From NCBI GenBank assembly GCA_030674185.1, contig CM060307.1, forward strand, positions 35,990,298 through 36,054,297: 64,000 bases of DNA, given 5' to 3'. Both the position numbers and the translations under genes were made by a program. Under the pieces are notes generated by a model. That model was not told the DNA's origin. It did no database searches and worked only from the letters and a program-made list of their open reading frames with translations. This document shows, piece by piece, positions 34,913-47,984 of the stretch; position 1 is the first letter of the stretch; each line of letters starts with the position of its first letter. Origin of the DNA: Monoplex corrugatus. Lineage: Eukaryota; Mollusca; Gastropoda; Littorinimorpha; Ranellidae.

Positions 34913-35399
34913 AGTTGTGACTGCTGGAGCAGAATTAACGATCGATGTGGTAACGCATTCTGGATAGATACAGGCAATGAGACAAAACACATACAACAAT
35001 GGATAAACCACATTCAGTTTATTTATCATATCCACACTCCATGCAGCCGTTATATCCGTCTGAGATCACATTATTCGCTCATATTGTACATTGTCTGTAG
35101 CCGTCACCCTGAGACATGGAAATGCACTTGATAAATCTTGACAGGTGTATTGTTTACTGCAGTTACATACAACACGAAACCAACCAACAAACCAACCAGA
35201 CAAGCAAACTAACAAGCCCAAATTGCACAAAAAATAATGTTTTTCCTACTGTGCATTTTAAAATATTTTTTCAAGGATAGTCGCACTTGGTTTCTTTTGT
35301 GCTCAACTTTTTGGGGGTCCATTTTCTACACCACCTAAATGGCCACAGATGCCGGAACTGTCTTTACAATGCTGTGATCATGATGACGATGAGGATGAT
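34912..35399. other. No gene recognised
   Basis: Short (CCAA)-like patch at 35180-35210 and GAT-rich DNA from 35380. Confidence 0.45.
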
Positions 35400-35762
35400 A
35401 ATCATGATGCTGTGGCATCGTCATCATCATCATCAGGTGCCCTGCCGCATGGCGTTGGCGACCATGGACCTCCAACCATCTCTATCTCTCATTGCCCCCA
35501 GCATTCCCCCACCCTCTTCATCCCCAGCCACTCTGCAAGTCCGTCCAGCATTCTCTCCCTGGGTCTACCTGGTGCTCTCTTTCCCTCCAGCTTTCCCGTT
35601 GTGACCAGGTGCTCCAAATCCCCCTTCCTCATAAAATGGCCTATAAATGTTGCTTGTCTTTTCCTAATCTTCCTTATGAATGATCTACTTGTGTCTGCCT
35701 CCATCAAGACTGTCTCGTTTGTTTTCTTTGCTGTCAATGGAACTCATCAACACATTCTGTCT
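35400..35762 (-). mobile_element. RTE-like LINE, 3' end only
   Basis: The minus frame ends in the same C-terminus as the 39-40 kb copy: FMRKGDLEHLVTTGKLEGKR, then APGRPRERMLDGLAEWL. The last coding part matches 40284-40602 at the nucleotide level. The tail is (TGATGA)n. Confidence 0.9.
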
Positions 35763-35849
35763 GGCTGTTCCTTCATTAAAATTGTGACTTTGTGACAGGA
35801 GCTGCTCTCTAGTTTACTATCGTTTACTATCCTGACTCAACTAGACCCG

Positions 35850-36128
35850 AATGATATAAGACACCTGAGACGTTGGTCAGGAGATTTGAGCAATACCCTC
35901 AGTGGAGCGTCCGTGAAGTGGATGAGATCTGACTGCATAGTCCATGTCTTCCCAGTGAGCCCACAGCACATTCAGTTCTGAGTGAGGGCCAGTTGGGACT
36001 CGAAGAAATCGTACGATGGTTTTGACAGAATTGATGATGATTCGAACCCATCACCTTCCAGTCGGTAGTCCGTTGCGCTAACCACTGTGCCACGGCGAGT
36101 GGTTCACCCCCCCCCCCCCCCCCCCCCC
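35850..36128 (-). mobile_element. SINE family S3 with tRNA-like head, copy 2
   Basis: The reverse complement starts after a poly(C) tract (36107-36128) with GCCGTGGCACAGTGGTTAGC and GATGGGTTCGAATCATC, good pol III A and B boxes. The body reads CCCAACTGGCC and GGACGCTCCACTGAGGGTAT, shared with 23310-23580. Confidence 0.8.
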
Positions 36129-37197
36129 GAGAAAGACAGCGAATATCGTAATGGATCGGGAAATCAGTTGTTATTTTTTTGAGTGGTAACTCATTACATG
36201 TATTACGAACAGGTGACATTTTCCTCGTGAAATTGGATTTGGTGCCTTTTTTTGTTTTCGTTTTTTTTTTCGTTTTTTGTTTTTTTGTTTTTATTTCGTT
36301 TTCTCTCGGCTCTTGCGAAAGGTCAGACAAAACAGAGTGCTCGAAGTATTTGGGTTTCGTGTTTTTGGTTTGTTTTCATAATATTTCACTTTGATATGGC
36401 GGCCTTGGGACATGCTATTCTGATGCAAAACATCAGTTAGAAGAGTTTCCCGCTGAAATCGATTTGTGAATGTCACGCTAACGGCATATGCGTGCACCGA
36501 GTTAAAATATTAGTTTGTTGATCACGCCCGGGTGCAGTGAATTTTTCATCTACGCTGACATTGTTTTATTCCGGTAGTTGTCACGTTATCATTCTCCACT
36601 GTGCAGATGGCAGGACTGTTTTAGTATAAATAATACCACCACCTTCTGAAAATCCCTGCTAGAAATTTCCCCCTTTTTTTTCTGTCACTCTGTTTATTTC
36701 TGATTTTCTCCTTTGCTTTTTATCATCTCTTTTTTCTCCGTTTTCTACCTTGCTGATTCATTCGCCGGTATGTTTTCCTTAACACCGTATACGCTTTCTG
36801 TCTAGTAGGATTGATACTTGTACGCTTGTATGAATTGCATTTTGTACGCTTGTATGAATTGCATTTTGTACGCTTGTATGAATTGCATTTTTATCTTTAG
36901 GGAAATGTGAGCTGCTTAGTGGCAATTTTAGGTACTGCACGCCACTTTCATGTTTTGTTTTTGTTTACTTACGTTTACGCAGTTGCATTGATCTTTTAAA
37001 TCCCCTTGGTGATAAATTCGCGGATCCGGAATAGCCGGCGCCAGGGGCCTATTCCGAGCTTGGCTGTGTGAATGCTAGTGATGTGTGTGCTTTCTTTTCT
37101 TTTCCAGGGTTTCTTTTTTTCCGAGGCCGTCGATGTGTATTTTGACATGGTTATCGCCCTGATACGGCTCTGAGCTGTGGGCTGTGCATTAAACACT
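36129..37197. other. No gene recognised; a 25-bp repeat inside
   Basis: TACGCTTGTATGAATTGCAT, then TTTTG, occurs three times at 36819-36893. Otherwise unassigned. Confidence 0.6.
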
Positions 37198-37512
37198 AGT
37201 GATGATGATGATATTAGCACTAACAATGATGATGATGATTATGATAATGATAATAGAACAGTAATGATAATCACCACGTCATGATGATGATGATGATAAT
37301 AATAACAACAGTAGTATAATAATAATAATGATATTGATGATAGTGATGATGAAATGATAACAGCAACAGCAGCAATAACAATTTAACAACAACAACGACG
37401 ACGACGACGACACAAACAACAAACAACAACACAACAACGACGACGACAACACACAACAACAACAACAACAACTCAACAACAACAACACACACGACAATGA
37501 TGATGATGATGA
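37198..37512. repeat. (GAT)n, (AAT)n, (CAA)n and (CGA)n region
   Basis: Impure trinucleotide repeats over about 300 bp. Confidence 0.93.
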
Positions 37513-38167
37513 TGTTATAATTCTCTCAGCAAAATTTTTAAGATAATATCAGCCATTTAATGACGAGGAAACCGCATGTGTTTCTTTTTTAATAGATTCT
37601 TTAGCAGACAACGTGTTTTCAGATTTACGGACGTTTATATCACTTTGATATTTGCGACAAATTATGATTTAGAAAAATTCTTCTCCGTTTCTTTCTTGCA
37701 TATTTATGTTATTTTCATCTTGACTTTTGCTTCAGGTCGATCTATTAAGTAGAAAGTTGTGTTGGGCTTGGTGCGGTTAGCTTTACGATCAGTGAAACCA
37801 CTTTGTTGACGTTGGTTTGACGTATTGATTGCATGGGTGAAACAGAAAAACAACCCGTTTCAATTTGCCCGTAGAAAGTTTATGATGTAACTTAAACATG
37901 CTGCGTTTATGTTCTCAGATGCATGATAGTTGTAGTGCGTTGAATTGTACTGCATAAAAGTGGTTGAATTGTATGGCATATTGCGTTGTATTACAGGCCT
38001 ATTGTATTGACTGGGAGTGCTTTCTATGATAAGATTGCATAAAACGTTGGTGAGATTAGGTTCATATTTAGAAGTGGTTGTGTCTTTTTTTTTTTTTAAA
38101 GATGAGATACACAGATACATATATGTCATTACAGTGTATCCAAGATTGTTCCAATGACAGACTTACA
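37513..38167. other. No recognised feature
   Basis: AT-rich; short TTGTATTG-type repeats at 37930-38010. Confidence 0.4.
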
Positions 38168-38352
38168 CAAAAATAAGATGCAAAACCCGATAGGACCTCA
38201 GGACCTTGCCAGCTCAAGGGACTTCTGTGTAGGCTTAGGGCTTGTACCATGATCATTTTGGATCGTCTCCATCACATGGTTACAGGAGTGCCAGTGCATT
38301 ATGGAATACATTCCAAGCTCGGAGATGTCATCTTGAGAAACTGAAACTATAA
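38168..38352 (+). mobile_element. SINE family S1, copy 3
   Basis: GATAGGACCTCAGGACCTTG, CCATGATCATTTTGGATCGT and CATCTTGAGAAACTGAAACT. A good copy ending in the family's ACTGAA tail. Confidence 0.8.
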
Positions 38353-38702
38353 GTGTAGGTCCGTTGTGTTTTGTTTTAATCCTCTTGTATTGTAGATCTA
38401 CTTTTTTGTGTGGGGAATGCAGGATGTCTCGGTTGTACTGCGCTAACCCAGATTATTATGTCTGTCTGTGTCTGTCTGTTTGTCTATCTGTCTCAAATCC
38501 AGTCTGAGACTGTGCCAGAGCTGTGTCCTTTCAGCTCTACGTTTAGGCTCAGAATGTCGAAGAATGACAGACAGACGCCGTACCGAGAGCTATCAATATT
38601 CCATAGAAAAAAGAAAAACACCTATGAAGTACTATACGAATCTTCTGGCCCAACACCGTTTCCATCGAACAACTACTTATCCAGTGCAATTAGTACAATC
38701 AA

Positions 38703-39296
38703 CAGAGAGAGAGAGAGAGAGACAGAGAGAGAGAGAGACAGAGACAGAGAGAGAGACAGAGAGACAGAGAGAGAGAGACAGAGACGAGAGAGAGAGAGAG
38801 GAGAGAGAGAAAGAGAGAGATTGGGATGTTATCCGAAGATAATAGGATAACGTCTCGCGGACTGCCTTCTACTGGACACCTGAAGAGGAAAACGTTTCAG
38901 TGGAACACCCAAGCTCATCTGAGAACGTATAGTAAGAGATTTGACCCTGAAACACACCTTGGATTCCATGCAGAAGCTGGCCAAAACTAGTGTTTGTCTG
39001 TCTGTCGATCTGTCTTTTCGTCTCTCTCTCGCTTTCTCTTTGTACATACACACACACGCACGCACGCACGCATGCACACACACACACACACACCACATTT
39101 TCTCTCTCTCACTCATTCTTTCACTCACTCACTCCTTCACTCACTCACTCACTTTCTCACTCACTCACTTACTCACTCACTCAGTCACTCAGTCACTATC
39201 ACTCGCTCACTTCGCTCACTCACTCACTCATCACTCACACACTCACACACGATTATTTGTATTCTCTCTTATGTATTCATGATCAGATAATTTACT

Positions 39297-39393
<97 letters not shown>
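38703..39393. repeat. (GA)n/(GACA)n, (CACT)n and (TG)n microsatellites
   Basis: GA/GACA 38703-38820; ACGC/CA 39048-39094; CACT-rich 39108-39245; (TG)n 39299-39393. Unassigned DNA at 38821-39047. Confidence 0.96.
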
Positions 39394-39394
<1 letters not shown>

Positions 39395-39450
39395 ATTGTA
39401 ATTCTTTTGCGATTTCCTCTTTTTGTGTTTTAATATATATATAAGTAAAT

Positions 39451-40610
39451 GCCATATACTATTAATGCCATATATAATCCTAAGAACTATCATAGAGAGG
39501 TCAATTGAGATGAATAAGGATTTGTATTTATGCTTTGTTGACTACACCAAGGCTTTCGATCGGGTAAGACATGATGAATTGATCAACCAACTGGAGAGAC
39601 TCAATGTTGATGGAAAAGATCTACGAATAATCAGAAATATGTACTGGGAACAAACAGCTGCAATGAGAATAGAAAACAATGTGAGCTCTTTCCAAAACAT
39701 CAAAAGAGGAGTCAGACAGGGTTGTGTTTTGTCACCAGATCTGTTTTCACTTTACAGCGAAAATATCATGAGAAACCTAGAAGAAGACCCTGGATTAAAG
39801 GTTGGAGGGAAAATGATAAACAACATTCGATACGCAGATGACACCGTGCTATTGCAGAAAATGAAAGGGACGTAAAAACCTTGTGAATATACTAGAAATA
39901 GAAAGCAAAGGTAAGGGGTTGGAACTAAACAGCAGGAAGACTGAAGTCATGGCGATCAGTAAAAAACATGAAATCCCCTCATGCAAAATAACAGCAAATG
40001 GCACAACCTTGACGCAGGTTGATAAATTTAAATACCTGGGAACGATCATTTCATCAGACGGCAGATGCACATCAGAAATAACCGGCCAGAATTGGCCAAG
40101 CCAAAACAGCATTCAAGAAGATGAAAAGCATTCTTACCAACAAATGCCTATCATATTAGTATCAGGAAGGGAGTTCTTGAATGTTATATAGAACCAATAT
40201 TGTTGTACAGATGTGAGGCGAGGACAGTCAACAAGCAAAACCAGAACAAGATTGAGGCAGCCGAGATGTGGTTTCTCAGAAGAATGTTGAGAGTTCCATG
40301 GACAGCAAAGAAAACAAACGAGACAGTCTTGATGGAGGCAGACACAGTAGATCACTCATAAGGAAGATTAGGAAAAGAAGGCAACATTTATAGGCTATTT
40401 TATGAGGAAGGGGGATTTGGAGCACCTGGTCACAACGGGAAAGCTGGAGGGAAAGAGAGCACCAGGTAGACCCAGGGAGAAAATGCTGGACGGAATTGCA
40501 GAGTGGCTGGGGACGAGGAGGCTGGGTGAGATGCTAGGGGCAACGAGAGATAGAGACAGGTGGAAGTCCATGATCGCCAACGCCATGCGGCAGGGCACCT
40601 GATGATGATG
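39451..40610 (+). mobile_element. RTE-like LINE, 5'-truncated, with 12-bp target-site duplication
   Basis: The frame reads YLCFVDYTKAFDRVRHDELI, RGVRQGCVLSPDLFSLY and IRYADDTVLLQKMK: RT motifs A, B and C with the YADD catalytic box intact. A frameshift follows near 39870, then LELNSRKTEVMAIS and FKYLGTIISSDGRC, further breaks, and the C-terminus APGRPREKMLDGIAEWL and MIANAMRQGT. It ends in (GAT)n. ATATAAGTAAAT flanks both sides (39439-39450 and 40611-40622), a convincing target-site duplication. The endonuclease is lost by 5' truncation. Confidence 0.9.
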
Positions 40611-40624
40611 ATATAAGTAAATCA

Positions 40625-40723
40625 GCAACGGCATATGTGTAAGTTGGTCCATATGCAAACATTTATACTGTTAGGAAATATAGTTTCATTTCTTTTAGAA
40701 ATATAGTTTCATTTCATTCTCTC

Positions 40724-40754
<31 letters not shown>

Positions 40755-41183
40755 CCTTCTCTCTCCGCTCTCCTCTCCTTCTCTGTCACGTCTCTTTCTG
40801 AATCTCTCTCTTTGAATCTCTTTCTCTTTGTTTCTCTTTCAGGATGCGTGCACGCATACACTAGCGTGCACATTGCTGTGCGATACACAGTTATCCGGCA
40901 CACGTTAATCAAGAAGAGAACACATGTACCATTACATTATTCAGTTTTATAAACTTATTGCTGGTCTAACATCATTGCGATGGTATGTCCAGTGCACCTT
41001 TGAAAAGAGTAGTCATTGATGTATTCATTAACTTATCTGTTGATGGATGATAATATTCCTATGAGAAAGGCTGTTTGAGAGCAGACAGAATGTGGTGGTG
41101 GTGGTGGTGTGGTGGTGGTGTGTGTGTGTGTGGTGTGTGTCTGCGCGCGTGTGTGAGTGTGTTTGTGTGTGTGTGTGTGTGTG

Positions 41184-41218
<35 letters not shown>

Positions 41219-41230
41219 GTGTGGAGATAG

Positions 41231-41289
<59 letters not shown>
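40625..41289. repeat. (CT)n, (GGTG)n/(TG)n and (GA)n region
   Basis: CT 40716-40845, GTGGT/TG 41091-41217, GA 41235-41289. 40846-41090 is unassigned. Confidence 0.93.
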
Positions 41290-41629
41290 AGAGATTAAAA
41301 AAATGTTTTTGCAGGAATTTGTCTCTTGCTTATGGATAAATCCTTGCCGTGTTTTGATCAGATTTTCGCAGGTCTTAAAAACTTAAGGACGTAACCGAAA
41401 TTGGGATCCATCAAGGTTCTTTTGCAGAGCATATGTTGTTAAAATATTGAACAAGGAATCGTGACTTTTGGCTCCATTATCCTACTATCTCATTTAAAAT
41501 TTTGATTGAGACTGGTTCATTTTGCAAGGCACACTGCAATTCACATTGATTAAACTAAAAGTAGGGAAAAAAGCACTAGCCTGTTCCTCCTCCGCCTCCC
41601 CCAGCTATTGTTTTTCAAATGAATTTAAA
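41290..41629. other. No recognised feature
   Basis: Non-coding, AT-rich. Confidence 0.4.
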
Positions 41630-41870
41630 ATGTGCAGATTTGTGTCTGACCTTTTCCCATATATGCATCAGTTTTTGCACATTTTAATTGCAAAATATTA
41701 GTTTGGGATATGCAAATTTGTGCCTGTCAATTTTTCTTGTATTTATATCAATATTTGGTGATTTTAACCGTAAAATATTATTTCAGATGTGCAAATTTGT
41801 GCCTGTCCATTTTCTGTGTGTGTATATAAATAGTTCGTCCATTTTAAGAGTAAGAGATTAGTTTAGGATA
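41630..41870. repeat. Degenerate 75-80-bp tandem repeat, 3 copies
   Basis: Shared text: TGCAAATTTGTGCCTGTCNA, TTTTC, ATATNNATCA and CATTTTAANNGNAAAATATT. Confidence 0.8.
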
Positions 41871-42654
41871 AATATACAGACCTCCCTGCGTTTCTTTTGG
41901 TCTGGCGAATCTGTGCATTTGCTTATACGACGATTGAAGCGCCGTCAAGAAGGAATAAGTACCCCAAGTCATTTTGGTAACCTCAATAATACATGGTTTA
42001 AGAAATGTCAAGAGTTAGGATTTTACAGAAATTGAAGGTTTACACGACACATTAACTTTCAGATCATCCTTCCTCCCCTTTTTCCTCAAAGCTCACATAA
42101 AAGAGAACCAGTCGTCTGTTAATTTGTGAAGATGCCAGAGAGAGTACAGGCGTAGCATTGCTGTCTGGTTGTCTGTATTATGGCGAGGAAAACTCACGTC
42201 AACAAGGGTATAAAAAGTATGCAGAAAACCAGCCAACGGTGCGGAAATAAACTGCATGCTCAGGAGGCAGGATATGGAATGATTTCTATCGGTACACTGT
42301 TTGTCACCGCTTCACGGCCTACAGTCTTGCTGCCTTTGTCGTTTGCGCTGCTCGCGTGACAGACTATTTGGTTAAACAAATATATTGTTTGTATTCTACG
42401 CAGCCTTGTAATTTAACTGATATGTTTTATTTGATTTAGTTAGTGTTGGCGTTGGGGATTGAATTGCAACGATGGATGGCAGTGGATCACTATAGGTTGA
42501 TTATTTCAAAAGGATGTCGCCAGTGCATACTTTTAAACAGGATTGGGTAACTTTTAATAATAATACCAGCAGTAATTCAATTTCGTGGCTGTTTTGGCAT
42601 GAAGTTTGACTAGATTGAACATGAAAAAAGTTTGAATTGTTTTAGGGTCCGACT

Positions 42655-42694
<40 letters not shown>

Positions 42695-43119
42695 GAGAGA
42701 GAGAGAAGGAGAGAGAGAGAGGGGAGAGAGAGATATGATAAATAAAGTATGGGCTTTTTTTTAAAATATGGATATTTACAAAGTGTGGGTGTTTTGAAAA
42801 AATGGAAAAGATAATTGGGAGGAGAGTGAGGAAGAATGTGGTGGGTAGACAATAAGTGATAGAGACGTTTTTAAGTGGTAGATACTTTTTTTATGATTGG
42901 GGTCGGGGATGAGAATCGGGAAGAGGACTGGGAATGTGTTGTTAGAGGATGGATTTCTATGACATGTTGTGTGTGGCGTTGGTACTGTCCATTCATACAA
43001 GATAGTCTGGATATGTTTATTTCATGAATTGTTTTATTAACTCACATCGTGCGACATTGTAGGTAGAGAGGTACTTTTCACAATTTACAGCAAATTTCAC
43101 TATTTGTTTGATGGAAGGA
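41871..43119. other. Unassigned with a (GA)n run
   Basis: Impure GA repeat at 42656-42735. The rest shows no gene or repeat family I recognise. Confidence 0.5.
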
Positions 43120-43300
43120 TAGACATGAAATCATAAGACCTCAAGACCTTTCCAACACGTAGGGCTTGTACGCTGACTCGTAGTTTATGCTATGATCGTT
43201 TTGGATTTCATCCGTTGCGTAGCTCAAGTGGTATCAGCGTATATGGAATTCATTTAAAGCACGGAGGCATCATCTTGAGAAACTGAAACTAAAAGTGTGG
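43120..43300 (+). mobile_element. SINE family S1, copy 4
   Basis: CATAAGACCTCAAGACCTTT, TATGATCGTTTTGGATTTCA and CATCTTGAGAAACTGAAACT. Confidence 0.8.
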
Positions 43301-45099
43301 GTAATATATCCACCTCGAGAGGGATGACAAGTATCAAGACATGCATGAAGGAAAGCATGTCTAGACACGGCAGAAGAGGTAGATCGTTAGTATGGCTTGA
43401 ACATCTTGGTTTGTCTGTATTCAAGGTTCAAAACTTTTCGGATTTTCTCTCAGTAACTTTTCGGATTTTCTCTCAGTCTTATTGTAATGTCCTGTCCTGT
43501 TGACTATAATGTCTTGGGTCCGCCGTTGTTTTTCTATCTCCATTTTAGTGCCCTTGCCACGACCTTTGCTGGTTTATCTAGACTTTGCTGTTAGATTTTC
43601 ATTGTGTCTACTTAACAGTTTCGTTAGTTCTTAAATACCTGTCCATTCACATGATATCATTTTTTTTTTTTTTTAGCTAAAGGACATTTCTTTGTATAAC
43701 CTTTTCGGAAGATTTATTTTCACTGTAATTAAATATGTACGACAGTCTCGTTTGTGTCAATGGGTTTTATTTTTAATGTGGAGGACGGAAATGCTTTGCT
43801 TCTTAGTGAAAATCCATCGTTTGGTTGTTCTAAGGTCATTCTGATTTTCAAAATGCTTCTGCAAATATGCTTGACTTAGAATCCTGGGAACAACGGTAGA
43901 CTGTCACAATCATAAAAACAAAATTTATACAACATTACGAGCTTGGGTAAAATGCTCCTTACACTCCATTCTTTCTCACACACCCCTCTCTCAATTAAAA
44001 ACAAATCGCCAAGGTCGGTGACATTGATCCCTTTACAATTTACGCAAGCAAGATATGCCATGGATCCAAACGTTTGAACCAAATATCGGTTGAGAAAAAT
44101 CTGGCTTTCACACATTTTTGTTATTTACACCGTCAGCAGAAACCATCCACTGTTTGATTGATATTACCCTCTCTCTCTCTCATCCTCAAACACGCACACG
44201 CACACACACACGCACACGCGCGCGCGCGCGCAAAATAAACTGTTCCTTTATGAAAGGGAATAATATACTGAAGAAGAAGGACATATCTGTAGTTGGAGAG
44301 ACAGCAGATCACCAATAGTGTACTTGGGATCAGAATCAGGGAATTAGCACCAAGAAAGGTTCACAGTTGCACTGGCGAAGATGACAATAGGACCCCTCAA
44401 AAAACAAACAAACAAACAAAAAACAAAAAAACAAAACAAAAAACGAAGAAAAAGACAACCTGAAGGGAAACAAAGAAAAAAATGAACAATCCAAGTGACA
44501 AACAAACGAACGCTCAAGCAAACAGTGAAACAATGTCAAAACGCAAGACAGCAAGCAGACAAAGACAAAACGAAACAACAGTGTGATGGGATGAATATGT
44601 CCGCCTCTCCCTGCCCGTCAGTACCAGGGTCATAGGATTCTTCTGTTTCCCAGCGGCATGCATATTAATCTGATAAATCTCTCTGACGATTGCTGTATGG
44701 CCACATGAACTTTTCGTTTGAGTGTTACGATGTTGAGAGTCATACGCCCGTGGCTTGGAACAAGTTTTCTCGTTTTCTTCGAACAGCCGTAGATATCACA
44801 TGCACGAAATCGCGTACTCGTGCATTAACACACGCGCGCGCATATACACACAAACACGTACAGAGTTGCTTACAGCCTTAACGTGTCACATCTGAAGGAA
44901 AAGATCACAGCCTTACATGTCACATCGGAAGGAATAGATGGTTATTTTGTACATTAAAAGTAACTACTGTGCGTTTGTCTGGATAATTCACAAGTTGTGC
45001 TGAAATGTAATGGTTTGTGAACAGACGTCTTGCAGTTTGCTGATGTTGCGACCACATCATAGTCTTGGCTGCATGAATGGTCAGTTTCATTCTGGATGC
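43301..45099. other. Unassigned; small repeats
   Basis: CTTTTCGGATTTTCTCTCAG is duplicated at 43434-43477. A T16 run lies at 43659-43674. (CT)n, (ACGC)n and (CG)n lie at 44170-44231. A 34-bp duplication with TCACAGCCTTACATGTCACA lies at 44868-44938. No gene. Confidence 0.55.
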
Positions 45100-45745
45100 T
45101 CCCAACAGGCTGTGTGCTACATACCACAGTGTGTGTATCCAGTACATTGTGTGCTTCATACTTGTCTCTGTATCCAGTGAGTTGTGTGCTTCATACCGCA
45201 ATGTATGTATCCAGTAGGCCTACATTGTGTGCTTCATACACAGTGTTTGTATCCAGTACATTATGTGCTTCATACTACAGTGTTTGTATCAAGTACATTG
45301 TGTGCTTCATACTACAGTGTGTGTATCAAGTACATTGTGTGCTTCATACCTGTCTCTGTATCCAGTGAGTTGTGTGCTTCATACCGCAGTGTATGTATCC
45401 AGTACATTATGTGCTTCATACTACAGTGTTTGTATCAAGCACATTGTGTGCTTCATACTATAGAGTGTGTATCTGTTAGATTGTGTCTTTGTACCACAAA
45501 TGTATGTATCCAGTACATTGTGTACTTCGTACACAGTGTATGTATTCCATGTGTTATAAAACCATAATGTGTATCCCGTGTGATTCATACCACTGTGTGT
45601 ATCCAGTGTGCTTCATACCACAGTTTGTGTATCCAGTAGATGGCGTCCCTCATACCACAATGTGTGTATCCAGTAGATTGTGTGCCTCATACCACAATGT
45701 GTGTATCCAGTAGATTGTGTGCCTCATACCACAGTATCTCCGTTT
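45100..45745. repeat. 37-bp minisatellite, about 17 copies
   Basis: Unit: TGTGTGCTTCATACCACAGT, then GTGTGTATCCAGTAGAT. It ends about 35 bp downstream of the receptor stop codon (minus strand), so it would be transcribed in the 3' UTR. No AATAAA is seen on the minus strand between 44700 and 45780. Confidence 0.95.
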
Positions 45746-45781
45746 CTCCATACCACGGTGCATAACACTTCTCATTTTCAT

Positions 45782-47276
45782 CTATAGTCCCTCAGTTCTT
45801 AGTGGAGGTCTAGGACGACGAATCCTAAGTAGTTTCTTGAAAGCCTTCCTAAATTCGTCGTTGAAGAGAGTGTAGAGGAGGGGGTTAAGGGAGGAGTTGA
45901 CATAACCCAGCCATATGATGAAGGCGGCCACATGATCGTTCACAGGCCGGCAGTCTGGACACAGACTTCGCAGCATGTACATGAGGGTGAAGGGTATCCA
46001 ACACACGAAGAAACAAGCCATGATCAGCAACATCCTCTTGGTGGCCCGCTGCTCTCTGAGCTGGAAGCGGCGCCGCATGCTGGTGGTCATGGGATTACGA
46101 CGCTTGCATTGCCAGGGCAGCGAGAACCTCTGGAGACTGAGGTAAATACTGCCCCCCTGACTGGAGGCCTCCAGCTGTCGCACGGGATCACTGCAGAGCA
46201 TGTTGACACTCTTGCTGCGAGGCACGGCTAACGTCCCCAGCGAGCTGGTGCCACCTCGAGTTCTGTTGTCTTGCAGATTGAAGGCCGTCGAACGGCTTTT
46301 CTTCAGCGTGAACTGCAAAGGGATATCACAGGTGCTGACGGTCAGAAAGTCTTTTTTGGGTGGTTGGGGGAAAGTGGTGTCTGTCCTGAAGGTCTCCATC
46401 TCTACATTAAGACTGTTGCTACGTTGGTCACGGAGCAGCGTTATGTGGGCCTCGTCCTGCCGGCTGCTGATTGACGTGTTGGAGTTCCTGTCCAGTCCGC
46501 TGTCCTCCAGCTCACACTCTGTCCTTGACGGCGAGATCGTATCCGCCCGATCCTCTTCTTCCTCGTCTTTATCGCTTCCCACCCCTCCCTCTCGCTCCCT
46601 CTCCTCCCTCACTTCCGCCGTGTCGTCAGGCATGAACGTGGAGGCGGTGACGTCCCTTGTGACGGCGCAGCTGGTGTCCTGCGTAGCGGAGATAGCGATG
46701 GTGGGGCAACCGTTCGCCATGGGGCTGGGTGTCTCGCTGGTCAGGCTGCTCTTCTTCAGATGGTCGCTCTGCGTGTGCAGCACCACGAAGATCTGCACGT
46801 ACAGGAAGGTCATGAGACAGGACGGCAGGATGAAGGAGCCCATGGCCGAGTAGATGACGTAGCTCTTGGTGCTGAACAGTATGCACAGGTGACGGTTGAT
46901 AGACGGCTCGTAGATGTAGAAGCCAGAAATCATGTCCTGCCAGCCGATGAAAGGGGCCAGCGAGATGACGATGGAGAAAATCCAGACGAACACCATGTAC
47001 GCCAGGGCCTTCTTGGTGCTCCGCTTGTCGTGGTACCACATGGGGTACACGGTGGCCGTGTAACGGTCGAAGGCGATGGTGGTCAGGCCCCAGATGGAGG
47101 CGGTGCAGTAGAGGACGTCGATGGAGAGCCAGAGGGTGCACATGGTCTTGCCGAACACCCAGTAGCCCAGCACGTCGTTGGCTGTGGAGATGGGTAGCAC
47201 GGTCACGGCTAGGAGCAGGTCTGATACCGCCAGGTTGCCGATCAAACAGTTGGACATTGTGCGCAGGCACCGGTAT
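45782..47276 (-). CDS. Biogenic-amine-like G-protein-coupled receptor, exon with TM2-TM7
   Basis: Acceptor TTCTCTACAG, then ATACCGGTGC at 47276; stop TAG at 45784-45782. Joined to 54445-54060 it completes AG+A (Arg129) and gives 626 residues. Seen: LIGNLAVSDLLLAV (TM2, D148 = 2.50); C175 (3.25) and C260 for the ECL2 disulfide; SIDVLYC (D182 = 3.32, the amine counter-ion); DRY at 199-201; S272 and S276 (5.42, 5.46) with P280 (5.50); FVCWIPF (W555, P557); NSSLNPLLY (N593-Y597). The third intracellular loop is about 240 residues, Ser/Thr- and acidic-rich, and ends REQRATKRMLLIMA. The C-tail is short (about 25 residues). A long ICL3 and short tail suggest Gi coupling, as in D2, alpha-2 or 5-HT1 types. 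Position 6.52 is Thr, not Phe, so ligand class (dopamine, octopamine/tyramine or serotonin) is unresolved. Confidence 0.93.
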
Positions 47277-47293
47277 CTGTAGAGAACACAAAC

Positions 47294-47482
<189 letters not shown>

Positions 47483-47984
47483 TTTTAATTTGCTCAAAAT
47501 CCATGATGCTAAACGCAAGTGACTCGGTCAAGGAAGATATTTTAGAAATGCATGTTGCAGAGCATGTCTATGATTGCCTGCATTTGATAAACACGAAAGA
47601 TTCTTATTCACTCATGCATTTATATTTTCATTGATCATGAGGAGGATGGGGATGACAACGATGATGACGATAACATGAAATGAGAAATTAGTAACTGATG
47701 AAAGCATCGACTATTATGTCAGTTTATTACAGCCATTCTGTTCCTATAGTGCTATCTTGGGGTGTTATTGCAAGTAAATGAGTTCTGAGATCTTCACAAT
47801 AAGCGACCTGCTAAAAGCAGTTTGCGAGTAGACTATGTTCCTTACCTCTCTTACGCAATCACAACTTTTACAGTAGGACCCTGACAGCACTGATACATGT
47901 TTGTGTGACTGGGGAGGATGTAGACAAACATACCAGTCTACAACCCATGGAGACACGACTGTGAAACGGGCCTTTTATGAACGA

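Noticed and set aside
34819..35013. N-terminal (SL)n extension of the 340-residue minus frame
   Set aside because: It is the translated (GA)n run; LINE homology begins at YAAEVWG near 34812.
46200..46853. 217-residue plus-strand frame
   Set aside because: Antisense shadow of the receptor ICL3 and TM5 coding region.
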